Assembly: GCA_013399115.1 (NCBI GenBank)
Contig: VXAA01003919.1
Coordinates: 20,406 to 84,405 of the forward strand
DNA from: Anseranas semipalmata
Taxonomy: Eukaryota > Chordata > Aves > Anseriformes > Anseranatidae
DNA length: 64,000 nt
Direction of reading: 5' to 3'
In this document: piece by piece, positions 23,193 through 36,505 of the stretch
Layout of the letters: each line of letters opens with the position of its first letter
How positions within the stretch are numbered: the first letter of the stretch is position 1
Made by a program: the position numbers and the translations under genes
The notes under the pieces: model-generated
The model's input: only the letters and a program-made list of their open reading frames with translations
What the model was told of the DNA's origin: nothing
Databases searched by the model: none

Positions 23193-26100
23193 CCACGTTT
23201 CTGCCTCTGTGGGTTAAAGATACACGATCCATTTTCCACCCCTCGCCCCAGAGCGCTATGTCTGGCTTAGTGCAAGTCTCTGCACCCGAGACCTGCTTGG
23301 GGCCTGGCCCCATGGTGTGGGGATCCCCATGGCCACTGCCAGCAAAGCAGACAAGGGCATAAAGGAGAGAGAAATCCTCCCAGCTTTCTATTGTAACGTG
23401 AGTTTCACTTTACAGCCTCCTTACTGGCCTTCATATTTTTCCCCTGTGTACAATGGTCAAGGCAAAAGATGGTCCCTACACCCATAGGAACGAAAGCCTG
23501 AAGGTCCCTGATGTCCCCATGCACCCAGCTTAAAGGCAGGAACTAGCCCAGCCATTTCACACAGCATCCCCTTTCCTCCAGACATGATGGCTTGGTCCTG
23601 GTGCGTTTCAGCATGTTGCTCATTCACATCAGACCAAAGCTGGTGCAAAGCCCTCCCTGCCAGGCTGGGTAGCTTTGGGTGAGCATGTCCCATGGAGATA
23701 GGTGGCCCCCAGATGACAAACCCAAGATATGTGAGCTGTCACAGGCACATCCACTCACTGTGTCTCTGCCCCATGTTTGGGCAGAGCTGCAGCTACTGTG
23801 TCCAGGACAAAGGGTGTCCTTTCTGATGCAGGTTAGACCACAGACAGCACTGTCTCAGCTCTTGCAGCCCCCAGGCATGGGTCCCACTTGGCAGAAGGAG
23901 CAGGCTGTTGGCTGTGATACAGCATGATTTCTGTATCAAGATAACTCATTGGAAATAGTTGTCCCTATGGCAGCACTTCAGGAGAGCAGGCTGTGCAATT
24001 TGCTCTCAAAGTAGTAGTCAAGGTCAAACCCAGATGGCAGCTTTTGGGTTGGCCTCGGCTGGCCAAGGGAGAAAAAAAAAAAAGTACTGCATTTTGTCTC
24101 CACTAGGAATTTCCCCTAGAGAGGGAAATTGATGTCACAGTGGATCAGCTTTTGCAATTAAGACATAACCTCTAGAGTGTAAACAGGGACAGAAAGGTCT
24201 CTGAATCTGCAGAAGGTATGGATTGCCAATCCCACAAGCAGACAAACAGAGACACCCAGAATGAGCTTATGTTTGTTTTTCCATTAAGAGAAATGTTATT
24301 TTGAATTCATTGCAGGAAAAGGATTTTTAGACTTTCCACTTGAATCTGTTTCCTCAGTTAGGAACTGGTCTTTCATGAAATAAAGTATGTGATCAATCTT
24401 TCTCAGAAAAGTGACCCCTCTGAATATAATGGCACTAGTTATGCGCATGAGCCTACTTATGTGTGCAAATATCTGCAGATTCTGGTTATTTGTTGCTCCC
24501 ATTCCTTCATGACTACTTACACACATCAAAAAGTAGGAATGTTTGAAAGAAATATGAAATTCAGGAATACATTCAGAAGAACAGCTATCTTCCTTCTTAA
24601 AAGAACTGCACTATGCCATGCAGGTACTTGCAAGCACTACTGCATATCTGTTTGCATGTTTTGACTGTTCTTTGGGGTTATTTATGTTAAGACTATTTAT
24701 ACCAGAATAACCAGGATGGGTGCTTAAAGCCCTTTCTTAAAGTTACGTAAATTCAAGCACCTTCTGATATTCATCTTATCTGTATAGAATAGGACAAAGA
24801 AGCAGTGAATTCACCGTGGCATATTTACTGATATAAAACTCCCTGAGGGAGACTTGGCCTTAAAATACGGCAGAACTTTTGTCAAAGAGTAGAAATATGT
24901 GATGTTCAGAGCTAGAGCTGTTCTGTGGGCATTACACACAACAACAAGCTTTTCTTTATGAAGGAAGTGGCTAATAAAAGTTGAAAGAAAAAAAAAACAA
25001 AGCCTGGGCATAAATCCCTTTTCAGTATGGGCAGGTACAGGAGGGAAATAATTGTTTCCAGATTGGAGCCAGGCAGATGTCCACATTGTATAGTGAAGAA
25101 AGAGCAGACAGCTTTCAGTACACTTGTTTCCAAACAAGTGGAAACCAAGTGTCTGAGGTTAGACTAAATGGAAAACACCAACTGAAACACGTTACTAGTC
25201 CAAACCAGGGACAAGGATGGAGGCAAGAAAGTAGACGAGTTTTTTCTTTTATATATACAGATGGATGTCTGCAGACACCAGCACTGCTGCAGATGCTTGA
25301 TGCTGCTGAGGAGCCCCCTATATGTCTTTGGCACTGTTGCGTTAGGTGCTGTACAAAGAGAACCTAAATATGGTTCCACTTTGACTTGCAATCTCAGCAC
25401 ACATCATCAACAAAAAGTGTAATTTTCAATCTCAAAAGATCTTGCTTCTGCTTAAGCCATGCTCTTCATTTGAATTTATACCTCTTGCTTCTAAAGAAAA
25501 TCATCGCAGTGCTTGAGGATATTGAAGAAGGTTGGGTTAGGATTTCATATGCAAACACTTGATCCAGCAAACTTCTATGTGGGCATTGTGTCCTTATTCA
25601 GGAGAGTGAGGCCACAGAATCTTCCACTTAAGAAGGGCATATATTCACTGCAGGATGTATTTATTCTTGAAACAAAGCAAGGACAGACAATTACAGAAGG
25701 TCATGGGGCTGTCCTAGCTGTGTAATATGTCCTGCTGACACATGGCTATAAGTGTTTTGGGAAAGAAATACCACAGCTGTCAAAGGTAACGGCCTCTCAG
25801 CACTTTGTTCCGAATGTGCTTGGTGTGCCCAGCGAGTGTGAACAGCATGTGTGGCTCAGTTATGGCCACTGTACCCCTGGCCCCAGGGCTGCCCAGAGCT
25901 GCAGGATGGGAACTGTTTGTAGGGGCAGGACAGGACCTGCTGTGTATGAATGTGTGTGGGGAAGAGGGGATTTGGTGTGGCTGCCAGGCCCCCAAAGATC
26001 AGTATGTGGGGAAAGAGACCTGCAGGGCGGCAGTGGGCAGTGGTCTGGGGAGGAAAGAACGCAGAGAGGGATCACAAAGATTTGCAGGCGCAGTGACAAG

Positions 26101-27017
26101 TTTAAAGGTTCATCAAAGAGAGGGGTCATCATCCCTTACTGCCTCCAGACCCCTTCCAGCTCTCCCCATCTCCACAGCATGCCCTGCAGCATCAGCCTAG
26201 CCCCATGCTCTCTATGCTGTCCTGGTGGCTGCCCTTGCCTCTACCCCAAGAGCAAACTCTCCCTGGGCTGCTGCACTGTGTGTGCTGAGGACATGGGCTG
26301 GGGCCAGGCTCCTTCTGCCCTGCGGCAGGTGGGGAGAGGAGGAGATCCCAGCTTATCACCCTAGGGCTGTGGGGCTGGAAGCAGCCCCAGCTGCTGGTGG
26401 GAGTGGTGGCTCTTGCAGCAGGAGTGCCTGCACCCCACAGGAGCCAGATGAGAGGGCTGTTTGGGCAGGAGGGGAGAAGGAAGTGAACACTGGATGGGAA
26501 AAGCAGACAGTACACCCAAGGCCATTTTACTGCCCTCAGCCTCTGCTTTGTCCTTACCTAACTTCTTGCTTTGACTGTCACTAAAGTCTGCTCCCAGGCA
26601 CAGCCCTCCAGGACAAGGGGAGCCCTGGCAGACCAAGATGGTGCTTGTGACCTTCTGCCAGTGCAGGCAGGCCTGTCCTTTGCGACTTACATCCTTTTCC
26701 TTTGGAGTCAAGGTCTTGGTTCTCATCTCAAGGCTTGCCATGCTGGCCCCTGGGACATGCTGACCCCTGGGATAGTATCTAAACAGTTGCCCAAGCATGA
26801 AGATGAAGACAGTGACCTTGGCCTCTGGCAAAATGACACTCACGTCGTTGTGAGGGCCTGAGGCTTGGCAATACGCTGACTCCCCAAGACTGAGTAGTGT
26901 CTCAGCACTTTACACCCCATGGCATATTCCCCTGACCTGTTTTCCTTAGGAAAAAAACAGGGAGATTTGTACTGGTTTCAAGAACCTTTTCCTCAGTCCA
27001 AACCACAATAACAAGAC

Positions 27018-27043
27018 AAAAATAAATAAATAAATAAATAAAT
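27018..27043. repeat. TAAA tetranucleotide repeat
   Basis: About six TAAA/AAAT units in a row. Confidence 0.9.
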
Positions 27044-30000
27044 CACTGAAACAAGGTCCAGTACTGCAGAAATACCTCTTTCCATGGAGAAGGGAGAAGA
27101 GTCGCATGATAGTTGCTGGTCATCCTACTCATTTAAATACTCAGAGGCACTCAATTCATATGGCATGGGCTGCATTACAAAGCTAGAATAGAACAGAAGT
27201 GACCACAGTCCACTTAGTATCAATCCTGTTGTGAAAACAATGCAAGAAGAATCAGAAAAGTGTAATCATAAAACTACTAAACTCCTAAAGTATCCTCTTT
27301 CTTCCATTCTTCTTTTATAATGAGATTCATTTTTTAAAATTATCACTCTGTTATGTTTTGGACTGGTTGGACAAGACAGTCTTCACTGTGTTTCAAAGCT
27401 GAGTCTTCTGAACTGTCACTGTTTATCCATTTCAGCAAAAGAAGGATCGTCAGCATCCTTGCAGTGGAAGCCAGTATTTTATGACATCTAGTTACCAGTG
27501 AGTTGAATCTTACAATCCTGTAAAAGACAGAAATTGATAAATATAGAGTAATTCTATAGCCAGCAGACAGTGTGATGGAGAATCAACTTGCCTAATACTT
27601 TATGAGAAAGAGAACCACAGAAGACTTGAAGGGAAATATAACAATGAATTATGTGCTCAGAATTGGCTACTGTTCAGGCAGGTGACTGTCACAGGAACGG
27701 CACACTTCTGGTCTGGCTGGGCTGGCAGGTGAAGCCTGAGAATAGGACTCTGGGTTTTTATCTTGAACCAGACCTTTTGCACTGCTTCAGTGGCAAAACA
27801 GGTCAGAAAGCACCAGTTTTCCTCAGCTTTCAGTGACTTCTGAGCTGGGTTACCTGGTCATTTGCTCCCCTCCTGCTGTCCCACAGCATACATATGAAGG
27901 AAGAATTAAGGAGTGACTGGTTAATATTTTTTGTACCAGCTCCTATTCAGGGAGCAAGAACACAGGGCACTGCAGAGGCACTTGTAGCAAGTTGATGTAA
28001 TTCGGGGCAGTCTGTGTACTGCATCCATGTCTGTCTGAGCTCATATATCCACTTCAATCACAGAGGAACTAGTTTTTTTCTTTGGGACCCTCATTCACAC
28101 ATTCCTGTCTGCACCTTGCCACATGCTGCACCAAGTTGTATGGCTCAGTGCAGCCAAGAAAGCCAGCCAAAGGTCTTGGTGGTCTGTTCCTCGCTCTTCC
28201 CCTGCCTCATGTAGGGTGTTAGCAATGTGGCTTATTACCTATCCCCCTTGGTTTGCCCACCTGTGAAACAGGCAGCATGTACTAGCACACCCTGTGTATC
28301 TCATGGTATTTGTGGCTGTGAGCTGCCTCAAGTTTCATACAGACTTGGGGTCTTTGGAGGAAACCCCATACATTCATGCACAGCACACACATGCAGAGCA
28401 TTAGTGCTGTGTTAAAAAGATCAGGTTGGCTCACAGGATCCAGGTTTTGCTGCAGGACTTTGGTGAGCTGTTACAGAGCTCAAGAGATTTAAAATGGATG
28501 TATGGAAAATATTATGCAGAGTGAAGTACTCTGACAGGGAGTTATATAAACACACAACAGGCAAGAAAGTTTAGGAATCCTATCACAAGCACAAGAGGTT
28601 ACTTTTCCTCCTGATGAAATGCATATATGTCAGTGGCATCTTTATTTTTCCCTCAGCTAGTAGACTACTCAGAATGATGATATGAAAGTCTGATGTGAAT
28701 GCCCACTGATTTTATGCCTGGATATGCCCAGTAGTTTCAGTGGCACTGTTCCTGTTTTTTTCCTGGTGCCAGAGAAGACCTCAGCTCTGTAGTTGGTATG
28801 TGCCACAGCTGTGGTCCTCTGTGCTACAGCAGGGCTTTACATTGGCAACTTAGTTGCTATTTGCTGATAATAAGAATACAAACACGTACATATCTGGGGA
28901 GTAACCCATGATTCAGCATTAATGTTTCCTTTTTTTTTGCACAGAACAAACAAGAGACACTAGGAGCACATGAAATATGTATTGTTGTGCTTTACTGAGT
29001 TTCAGTAAAAATGAAATTGTAAAGGGAGATCTGTCCCCATTGAACCCTGAGGCTATCAAAAGTTGTACCTCAGTCTGTGGTTGAGGGGGTAAAACAAGAT
29101 ACATTGCTTCATTGTCTGAAGCATTTTTTCCTATTCATGGGTCACAGTTATTCCTCTAGCCTGTGACCACATAACCATAATTGGGCAGCTTTGCATTTGT
29201 TTGAGATAGCTACGATTGTGGCAGGAAAAAAGACAAGCTATTTTTTAAGTGTGCAATGTGTCACATAGACTGCTTTGGGTTTTGTAGTAGTATACGACAG
29301 GATATGCAGTCTCCAGGGCTGTGAAATTCCACTGCACCTTTTAGGTATGAGATGAAGATGAAATCACAAGAAATGTTGTCCAAGTTTCCACTCTGCAATG
29401 AATGACCACTGTTTTGAAAAACCGGGAAGGAGAGGGCACCGAAGAGGACACAATTAATAATTTTAAAGCCCATACTGGGATGTGGACGTTTAATTTAAAA
29501 CAAAAAATATTGGTTCTCTCCAAGAATCTAGTTTTGCATTCATCTGAAAGCCCATGGTATAATAATACATTTTAAGGATTTACCACGATATTTCTAATAA
29601 GGCATACAGAAGAAAGGACAGATGCTTACTTTCATCTGTTCCTCTGTCTGTGAAAGGAAAAAGAAAAAAAAATTTTGAATGAGTGCAGCAGAATTTATTA
29701 AATTGGCAGATCTAAGTTGATTCTTCATAATTTTGAATAGCTAAGGCAATAGAACCATGAAAATATTTTTAAGTGACATTGCTAGACAACAGTGTATTAC
29801 TGTACTATTTTCTTGCATGTAGTACAAAGTATGCAGTACCATTTAATTGTACCAAGAACACTTTTTCCTTCTCCAACCAGTACTAGTACCAACCAGTACT
29901 CAGAGCCTTGTGTCCTCTGAACAGCCCTCTGAACTGCGTCCACAGCTCGGGATATGAGCAGCAAATTTAGCAATACAGTGTAGTTTGCTGCCCTCCCACC

Positions 30001-31410
30001 TCCCCTGGCTGGTAAGCTCAGGACAAGCCTCCCTCTTGTGCTGCCCTTCCTCCACCTCCAAGCATTTCCAGATTGCTCTTGAATTGTCCAAGTTATTTAT
30101 CTATGACAGGGCACATCTAAGATTTTTAAGCCATTGCCACAGATTACAGAGTTTCAGATCTTTGACATTTCCCACATTACTACCATGTGCTCTCGAACCC
30201 TGGGCAAGTTCCTATGACTGGAGTTTCCACCTCTGTGTAACTGAACTGAAGCATTTAAACCCACATTTAGTTGCCTGAGTAAGAAGACAGATTTTAAGAC
30301 CACGGGTGGTCCCTCTCCTCCCCATGAAGTTTGCCACTCTTCTCAAATATACTCTGCACTGTTCTTCTGTGCTCCAAGGAAGGGGTTGCCCATTCCTCTT
30401 TTCCTTTGGAAAAGGTGAAAGACATTTCATGGTCTGGCAGGCACCAGTGTGAAACCACTTGAAACTAGGTATCTAAAAAACCATTACAGCTGGGGAAGGT
30501 GAAGGCCTGGCCCAGAGAAGAGGTATTAACTGCTTGCTGAATGAGAGCTGATGAGCCAGACCGCAGCTCTAATGGGTTCCTAAATGGTGTGTATTTCCTC
30601 CCTGCTTCCTGACGGACAGGGACAGATTCACAGAATTCCAGTTGGCTGCTCTCTTTTTCCCAGGAAAATTCACCTAATTGCCTAAGTAACATAATAAGAT
30701 GCAAAAGGAAGGGCAGAAGAGCAGAGCTGTGGGGCCTGCAGGTCCTCAGCAGAACCACTGTGTTTTCTTCCCACTAGTTCTTTGATCCTTTTTCATCCTT
30801 TGCTCTCCTCCTTTCTGGACACACCCATAAAGACCGGTAGCCCTTGTTGTTTGAGACAGATTTCTCCATGCTGCCTGTTACCGGCATTCAGGATTGGATT
30901 ACATAGGACTTCAGGCTGGCCTGAGACATGCAGATTTGGTTGAGGACAGTGCCTCAGAGGGTCACAACTCCCTGGTAGGGAGCTCCTGGGCTTCATTCAA
31001 GCTGGACTTTCGCACATCCATGCTCCTGCCATTTTGCCCACAGGCTTCTGCTGTTTGAGAAAAGCAGAAGTTGTCTGTTGAGGGGAACAGAGAGATATTT
31101 GCCCTTGCATAAACAGCACAGAGGAGGGAGAAATAGGAGAGTTGGTGAGGGTCTGCTGGCCTCAATACCAGACAGGCTGCTTTGCCCTCAGAGACTGTGG
31201 CTTCTTGAGGCTGGCAGAGATGTTGCCTCTTCACCCATCCAGGGTGCAGTCCAGCCTGCACAGAGAGGGCTGGCCTTGTGAACCCAGCCACGGGCACTGG
31301 AAAAGTTGGCAGCCTTTGTGGTCTACTCTCCAGCAAGAACAGACTGAAACTCTTTTTAGTCGGGGCAGTTTTATGAGGAGCAGGAGGAAAGCACCTCTAG
31401 GATTAACTTC

Positions 31411-31549
31411 ACAGAATCACAGAATCACAGGATCACAGGATCACGGAATGGTTGAGGTTTGAAGGGACCTCTGGAGATCATCTAGTCCAACCCCCCCTGC
31501 CAAGCAGGGTCACCTAGAGCACGTTGCACAGGATCACATCCAGGCAGGT
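31411..31549 (-). mobile_element. CR1 LINE 3' end, cut by an assembly gap
   Basis: The plus strand shows repeated CACAGAATCACAG-type units, then GGTTTGAAGGGACCTCTGGAG and ATCATCTAGTCCAACCCCC. This is the reverse complement of a CR1 3' UTR with its ATTCTGTG-like octamer tail (at least four degenerate units). It runs directly into the N gap at 31550, so its length is unknown. Confidence 0.93.
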
Positions 31550-31656
31550 NNNNNNNNNNNNNNNNNNNNNNNNNNNNNNNNNNNNNNNNNNNNNNNNNNN
31601 NNNNNNNNNNNNNNNNNNNNNNNNNNNNNNNNNNNNNNNNNNNNNNNNNNNNNNNN
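31550..31656. other. Assembly gap (107 N)
   Basis: A run of 107 Ns. The sequence before it is CR1 and the sequence after it is not recognisably CR1, so the gap hides the inner end of that copy. Confidence 0.99.
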
Positions 31657-32507
31657 CCCCGGCTGAGGACAGCCTTATCCTGAATAGGAGAACTGGAATG
31701 GTGCAAGAACTCCAGACAGCTGACACCACCTTCCTATCTTCAGGCTCAGATAGAGGGAGCTATATTAATAAAAGCTGCCAGAGAAATGCTTTGGAATGAG
31801 CCTTCCCGATAGGACAGACAGTATCCTGGAAACACCTATCATTTGTTGGCAGAGATACTCAGAGATTAACTACAGAACCAAATTTCTTTAACTCTCCTCA
31901 GAGTCATTTTTAGACTCAATTGCAAGTGTATTTTATGAAAAAATCCCCCACTTTCTTCCCTTATGTTTTACATTTCTCACATTTCCTAAAAGGAACAAGA
32001 TATTGGAATAATGAAATATCTTCTTTTTTCTTTTTAATAGACCCATCTGACATTAAGAGACAGTTTACTTAACACCTCTTCTTCCCGGTGAAGGTGATGG
32101 TTGGGGTTGAACAAGAATTACAGGTCCAGTAAGTGAGGTGCCATTTCTGTCACCAGCAACAGTGGTCAGCAGGGAATTATCTATCATTTTTATTGTTTCA
32201 AAAAGAGATGTGGAGGGAAAATGGAGCAGGCTGTGATTTATTACAGTTGGTGTAACAGTATTTAAAGTTAGACGACAGAAAATTTGGATTCTTTGCAGAA
32301 ACAGCCCCTATGAATCTGTAGAGTTAGGCAGGGCCTTGATTTTGGAAGGAAAATCTCACAAACATACTCAGACTTAAAACCTCCAAGAAAGACTGTTAAA
32401 GGGTGCTTTAGCAATTAAGAAAATGGTGCATTGGTGGTGAACCAAAGAATGGAGTTCCTCAGAGTTGTTCTGCTCAGCAAGCTGGGCCCAGTCCTCTCCT
32501 GGATATC
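31657..32507. other. Intergenic stretch
   Basis: Unique-looking AT-rich sequence between the gap and the next CR1 copy. Nothing was recognised. Confidence 0.5.
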
Positions 32508-33054
32508 ATAGAATCAGAGTCACAGAATGGTTTGAGTTGGAAGGGACCTTAAAAATCATCTAGTTCCACGCCCCCCTGCCATGGGCAGGGACACCTTCCC
32601 CTAGATCAGGCTGCCCAAAGCCCCATCCAACCTGGCCTTGAAACTCTTCCAGGGATGGGGCACCCACAACTTCTCTGGGCAACCTGTTCCAGTGCCTCAC
32701 CACCCTCTGAGTGAAGAATTTCCTCATAACATCTAATCTAAATCTCTCCTCTTCTAGTTTAAAACCTTTACCTCTTGTCCTATCGCTACACTGCCTGATA
32801 AAGAGTCCCTCTCGAGCTTTCCTCTAGGGCCCCTTTAAGTACTGGAAGGCAGCTATAAGGTCTCCTTGGAGCTTTCTCTTCTTGAGACTAAACAACCCTC
32901 AGTCTGTCTGAGGAGACTCTCTCAGCTTGTCTTCTCAGGAGAGGTGCTCCAGCCATCTGAACATCCTCGTGGCCCTCTTCTGGATCCACTATAGCAGGTC
33001 CACATCTTTCTTGTGCTTGGAGCCTCAGAGCTGAATGCAGTATTCCAAGTGGGG

Positions 33055-34018
33055 CATCATGAGGGCAGGGCAGAGCGGGAGAATCACCTCCCTCAACTTG
33101 CTGGCCACACTTCTTTTGATGCAGGCCAGGATATGGTTGGCCTTTTGGGCTGCTGGTTCATGTTGAACTCTTCATCCACCAGAACCCCCATGTCCTTCTC
33201 CACAGGGGTGCTCTCTATCCACTCATTGCCCAGCCTGCATTCACGTTTGCGATTGCCCCAACCCAGATGCAGGGCTTTGCAGTTGGCCTTGTTAAACTGC
33301 ATGTTGTTCACATGGGCCTAGTTCTCGAGCCTGTCAAGGTCCCTCTGGATGGCATCCCTTTCCTCCAGAGTGTCAACCGCACTACTGAGTTTGGTGTTGT
33401 CTGCAAACTTGCTGAGGGTGCACTCAATCCCACCCTAAAGAATACCATTCATCACTGGTCTCCACCTGGACATAGAGCTGTTGACCGCAACTCTTTGTGT
33501 GCAACTATCCAGACAATACCTTATACACCGAGTGGTCCATTTTCAAATCCATGTCTCTCCAATTTAGAGACAAGGATGTTGTGCAGGACAGTGTCAGATG
33601 CAGCGTCAGATGTAGACAATGTCAGTTGCTCCCCCCTTATCCACCAGTGCTGTAACCCCATTGTAGAAGGCCACCAGATTTGTCAGGCATGACTTGCCCT
33701 TAGTGAAGCCACGTTGGCTGTCACCAATCACCTCTCTGTTCTCCGTGTGCCTTAGCATAGTTTCCAGGAGGATCTGCTCCATGATCTTGCCAGGCACAGG
33801 GGTGATCTTGCTGGGCACAGAGGTGAGACTGACTGGCCTGGAGTTCTCTGAATCTTCCTTTTTTCCCTTTTTAAAAATGGGGGTTACATTTCCTCTTCTC
33901 CAGTCTGAGAACTTCACCGGACTGCCACAACTTCTCAAATATGATGGATAGTTGCTTAGCAACTTCATCTGCCATTATAGTCATCACTCTGTTATTGTTG
34001 CTGGAGAGATACTGGAAG
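33055..34018. repeat. 964-bp direct duplication, left copy
   Basis: Matches 34020-34983 at a constant offset of 965. All open frames inside have identical translations in both copies (for example 33606-33968 and 34571-34933). The copy ends with ...GATACTGGAAG directly before the N at 34019. Confidence 0.95.
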
Positions 34019-34019
34019 N

Positions 34020-34983
34020 CATCATGAGGGCAGGGCAGAGCGGGAGAATCACCTCCCTCAACTTGCTGGCCACACTTCTTTTGATGCAGGCCAGGATATG
34101 GTTGGCCTTTTGGGCTGCTGGTTCATGTTGAACTCTTCATCCACCAGAACCCCCATGTCCTTCTCCACAGGGGTGCTCTCTATCCACTCATTGCCCAGCC
34201 TGCATTCACGTTTGCGATTGCCCCAACCCAGATGCAGGGCTTTGCAGTTGGCCTTGTTAAACTGCATGTTGTTCACATGGGCCTAGTTCTCGAGCCTGTC
34301 AAGGTCCCTCTGGATGGCATCCCTTTCCTCCAGAGTGTCAACCGCACTACTGAGTTTGGTGTTGTCTGCAAACTTGCTGAGGGTGCACTCAATCCCACCC
34401 TAAAGAATACCATTCATCACTGGTCTCCACCTGGACATAGAGCTGTTGACCGCAACTCTTTGTGTGCAACTATCCAGACAATACCTTATACACCGAGTGG
34501 TCCATTTTCAAATCCATGTCTCTCCAATTTAGAGACAAGGATGTTGTGCAGGACAGTGTCAGATGCAGCGTCAGATGTAGACAATGTCAGTTGCTCCCCC
34601 CTTATCCACCAGTGCTGTAACCCCATTGTAGAAGGCCACCAGATTTGTCAGGCATGACTTGCCCTTAGTGAAGCCACGTTGGCTGTCACCAATCACCTCT
34701 CTGTTCTCCGTGTGCCTTAGCATAGTTTCCAGGAGGATCTGCTCCATGATCTTGCCAGGCACAGGGGTGATCTTGCTGGGCACAGAGGTGAGACTGACTG
34801 GCCTGGAGTTCTCTGAATCTTCCTTTTTTCCCTTTTTAAAAATGGGGGTTACATTTCCTCTTCTCCAGTCTGAGAACTTCACCGGACTGCCACAACTTCT
34901 CAAATATGATGGATAGTTGCTTAGCAACTTCATCTGCCATTATAGTCATCACTCTGTTATTGTTGCTGGAGAGATACTGGAAG
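34020..34983. repeat. 964-bp direct duplication, right copy
   Basis: Starts at CATCATGAGGGCAGGGCAGA, immediately after the single N, and is the same as 33055-34018. It continues into unique sequence (TGACTTCAGAGTAAC) after 34983. The arrangement is what two overlapping contig ends joined without merging would give. Confidence 0.95.
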
Positions 34984-36480
34984 TGACTTCAGAGTAACAG
35001 GTGAAATTCTAGTCTACAGATCAGCATCCATTTTGCTGCTGACTTTAGCAGAGTTTGCTTTGCCCACTTGAGACCACTGGAGACTACGAGATGAATTCTA
35101 ACAATAACTTTAACAAAAATCCCAGCCATCAGATATACTATCTGAACAGTGATATCACCCACTGAGTTTTTTATGTGGCATCTTACACTTCCCAATCCCT
35201 GACTCAAGAGCACTGATGTACCTGTACTGTCACATTCCCATCCTCTTTCCTTTCCCAGGGAAATCAACCTGGATGGGAAATGATCAGTATACATAGGTTT
35301 TGTGAATATTTTTGAAAGTTAAGGTGAATGACAGAGCCAGAAGACCCATGTTAATGGGAGAGCTGAGTGCTCTAGGAAACTTTCCCAAAGCCATTAAGAC
35401 CCATGCCAGAGGCTCTTCTACTACTTGGCCTCACCGAAACACCTAAATTGTCAGTGGTTTTATTTTCATTCCAAGCCATTTTCCCATCTCCTCTCCCTCA
35501 AGCTGATGACCAGTTCTGCATATGGGGAAACCTGCAGTAATTCTGCAGAAGCCCAAAGAGTGAATCACGTAAGAGTGCAATTGGGCCCTGAGGATTTAGT
35601 GATCAATCTGACAGGAACAGAGAGAATTAGGGATTAGGGCAGTTCTAAAAGAATTTACTTTGACCAAACATTTAATAAATTCTTCCCTCTTACTTCCTTT
35701 ACGAATGCAGTTAGATCCACACTCCTCCATGTCCAAATTAATTTCTTTCACATGATTAATCAGCAGCTGGAAACAGGTGATGCCATGGTCTCCGACATTA
35801 GATTGTCATCTAACATTACCTTTCTCGTGTGCGTTTTTAACTAAATACCTGCAGCAGCAATGGCTCTGATGGCTGGTGGCCAGCCTGAGTCTCTGCACAG
35901 AGATGTAACACTCCTTTTCTCTGTTTTCCCATATTTCCCCAGCTTGCTTGCTCTCTGATGGAAAAATTAACTTCCACAGCAAGACTCTGGGCAGCACCTA
36001 CGGTTGCAGTGTATCAAAGAAAAACATACACCAAGGACCAGGGGAGTCCTCACAGCCCTGGCAAACCAGGAAAGGTACTGCCAGGGCAACTCCAGTGCCC
36101 CAAGCTGATCAGACATGCAGATTTTCATTTCAGATGAAAGATGAATGGAAGGAGGTTAGAGTCCCTCAAATGCAAGCTGTCCATGGAAGCAAGCATTACA
36201 CTTGCATTTACATGGAAACAAAATGTGTCTCAGCTTTTGGCCGCTTTGGAAAAAGGATGATGAGGATGATGATCTTTGCAGGCAGGGTGCAGGACACTTT
36301 ACTGTTGATGAAATTTGCCTGGCAGTTGTTAACAGATGCTGTCTCTCAGGTTTACCAGAAATGGGAGTTTGCCTGAACTTTGCACTTCATTTTCCATAAA
36401 AACACCGATTTGTAATTCTCATATTTTTCTCTGTCAAAACTATGTCCTGCCATTCTTAATGCTTGAATGATTCTCAGAGT

Positions 36481-36505
36481 TTTTGTTTGTTTGTTTGTTT
36501 GTTTT
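36481..36505. repeat. GTTT tetranucleotide repeat
   Basis: About six TTTG/GTTT units. Confidence 0.9.

Larger units (their letters stand above)
23051..31410. other. Intergenic stretch
   Basis: The stretch starts just upstream of the ITPKB CpG island. It holds homopolymer and CT runs (23088-23192) and a TAAA repeat at 27018-27043. The sub-region 25.8-26.9 kb is moderately GC-rich and carries overlapping open frames on both strands (for example 25816-26364 plus and 26361-26843 minus). Neither resembles a known protein, and they have no supporting splice or homology signal. I see no gene here. Confidence 0.5.
32508..34983 (-). mobile_element. CR1 LINE copy, with its inner part present twice
   Basis: From the left the plus strand reads the reverse complement of the octamer tail (ATAGAATCAGAGTCACAGAA), the 3' UTR, the tail domain, and then RT blocks on the minus strand. 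One RT block is at 33093-33311 ([20 protein letters not shown]). Another is at 33606-33968 ([20 protein letters not shown]). Several stops and frame breaks make it non-functional. The segment 33055-34018 is then repeated without visible change at 34020-34983, with a single N between the copies. The recognisable CR1 text stops near 34945, close to the right edge of the second copy. Confidence 0.93.

Noticed and set aside
22321..23239. Long overlapping open frames on both strands (up to 244 codons)
   Set aside because: They lie in the CpG island, where stop codons are rare. They are Arg/Pro/Ala-rich with no recognised domain and are present on both strands.
25805..26843. Open frames of 131-182 codons plus and 160 codons minus
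   Set aside because: They overlap one another on opposite strands in GC-rich sequence, with no homology that I recognise and no flanking splice signals.
35948..36376. 142-codon open frame
   Set aside because: No domain, no homologue that I recognise and a low-information composition. Its length is compatible with chance in 64 kb.
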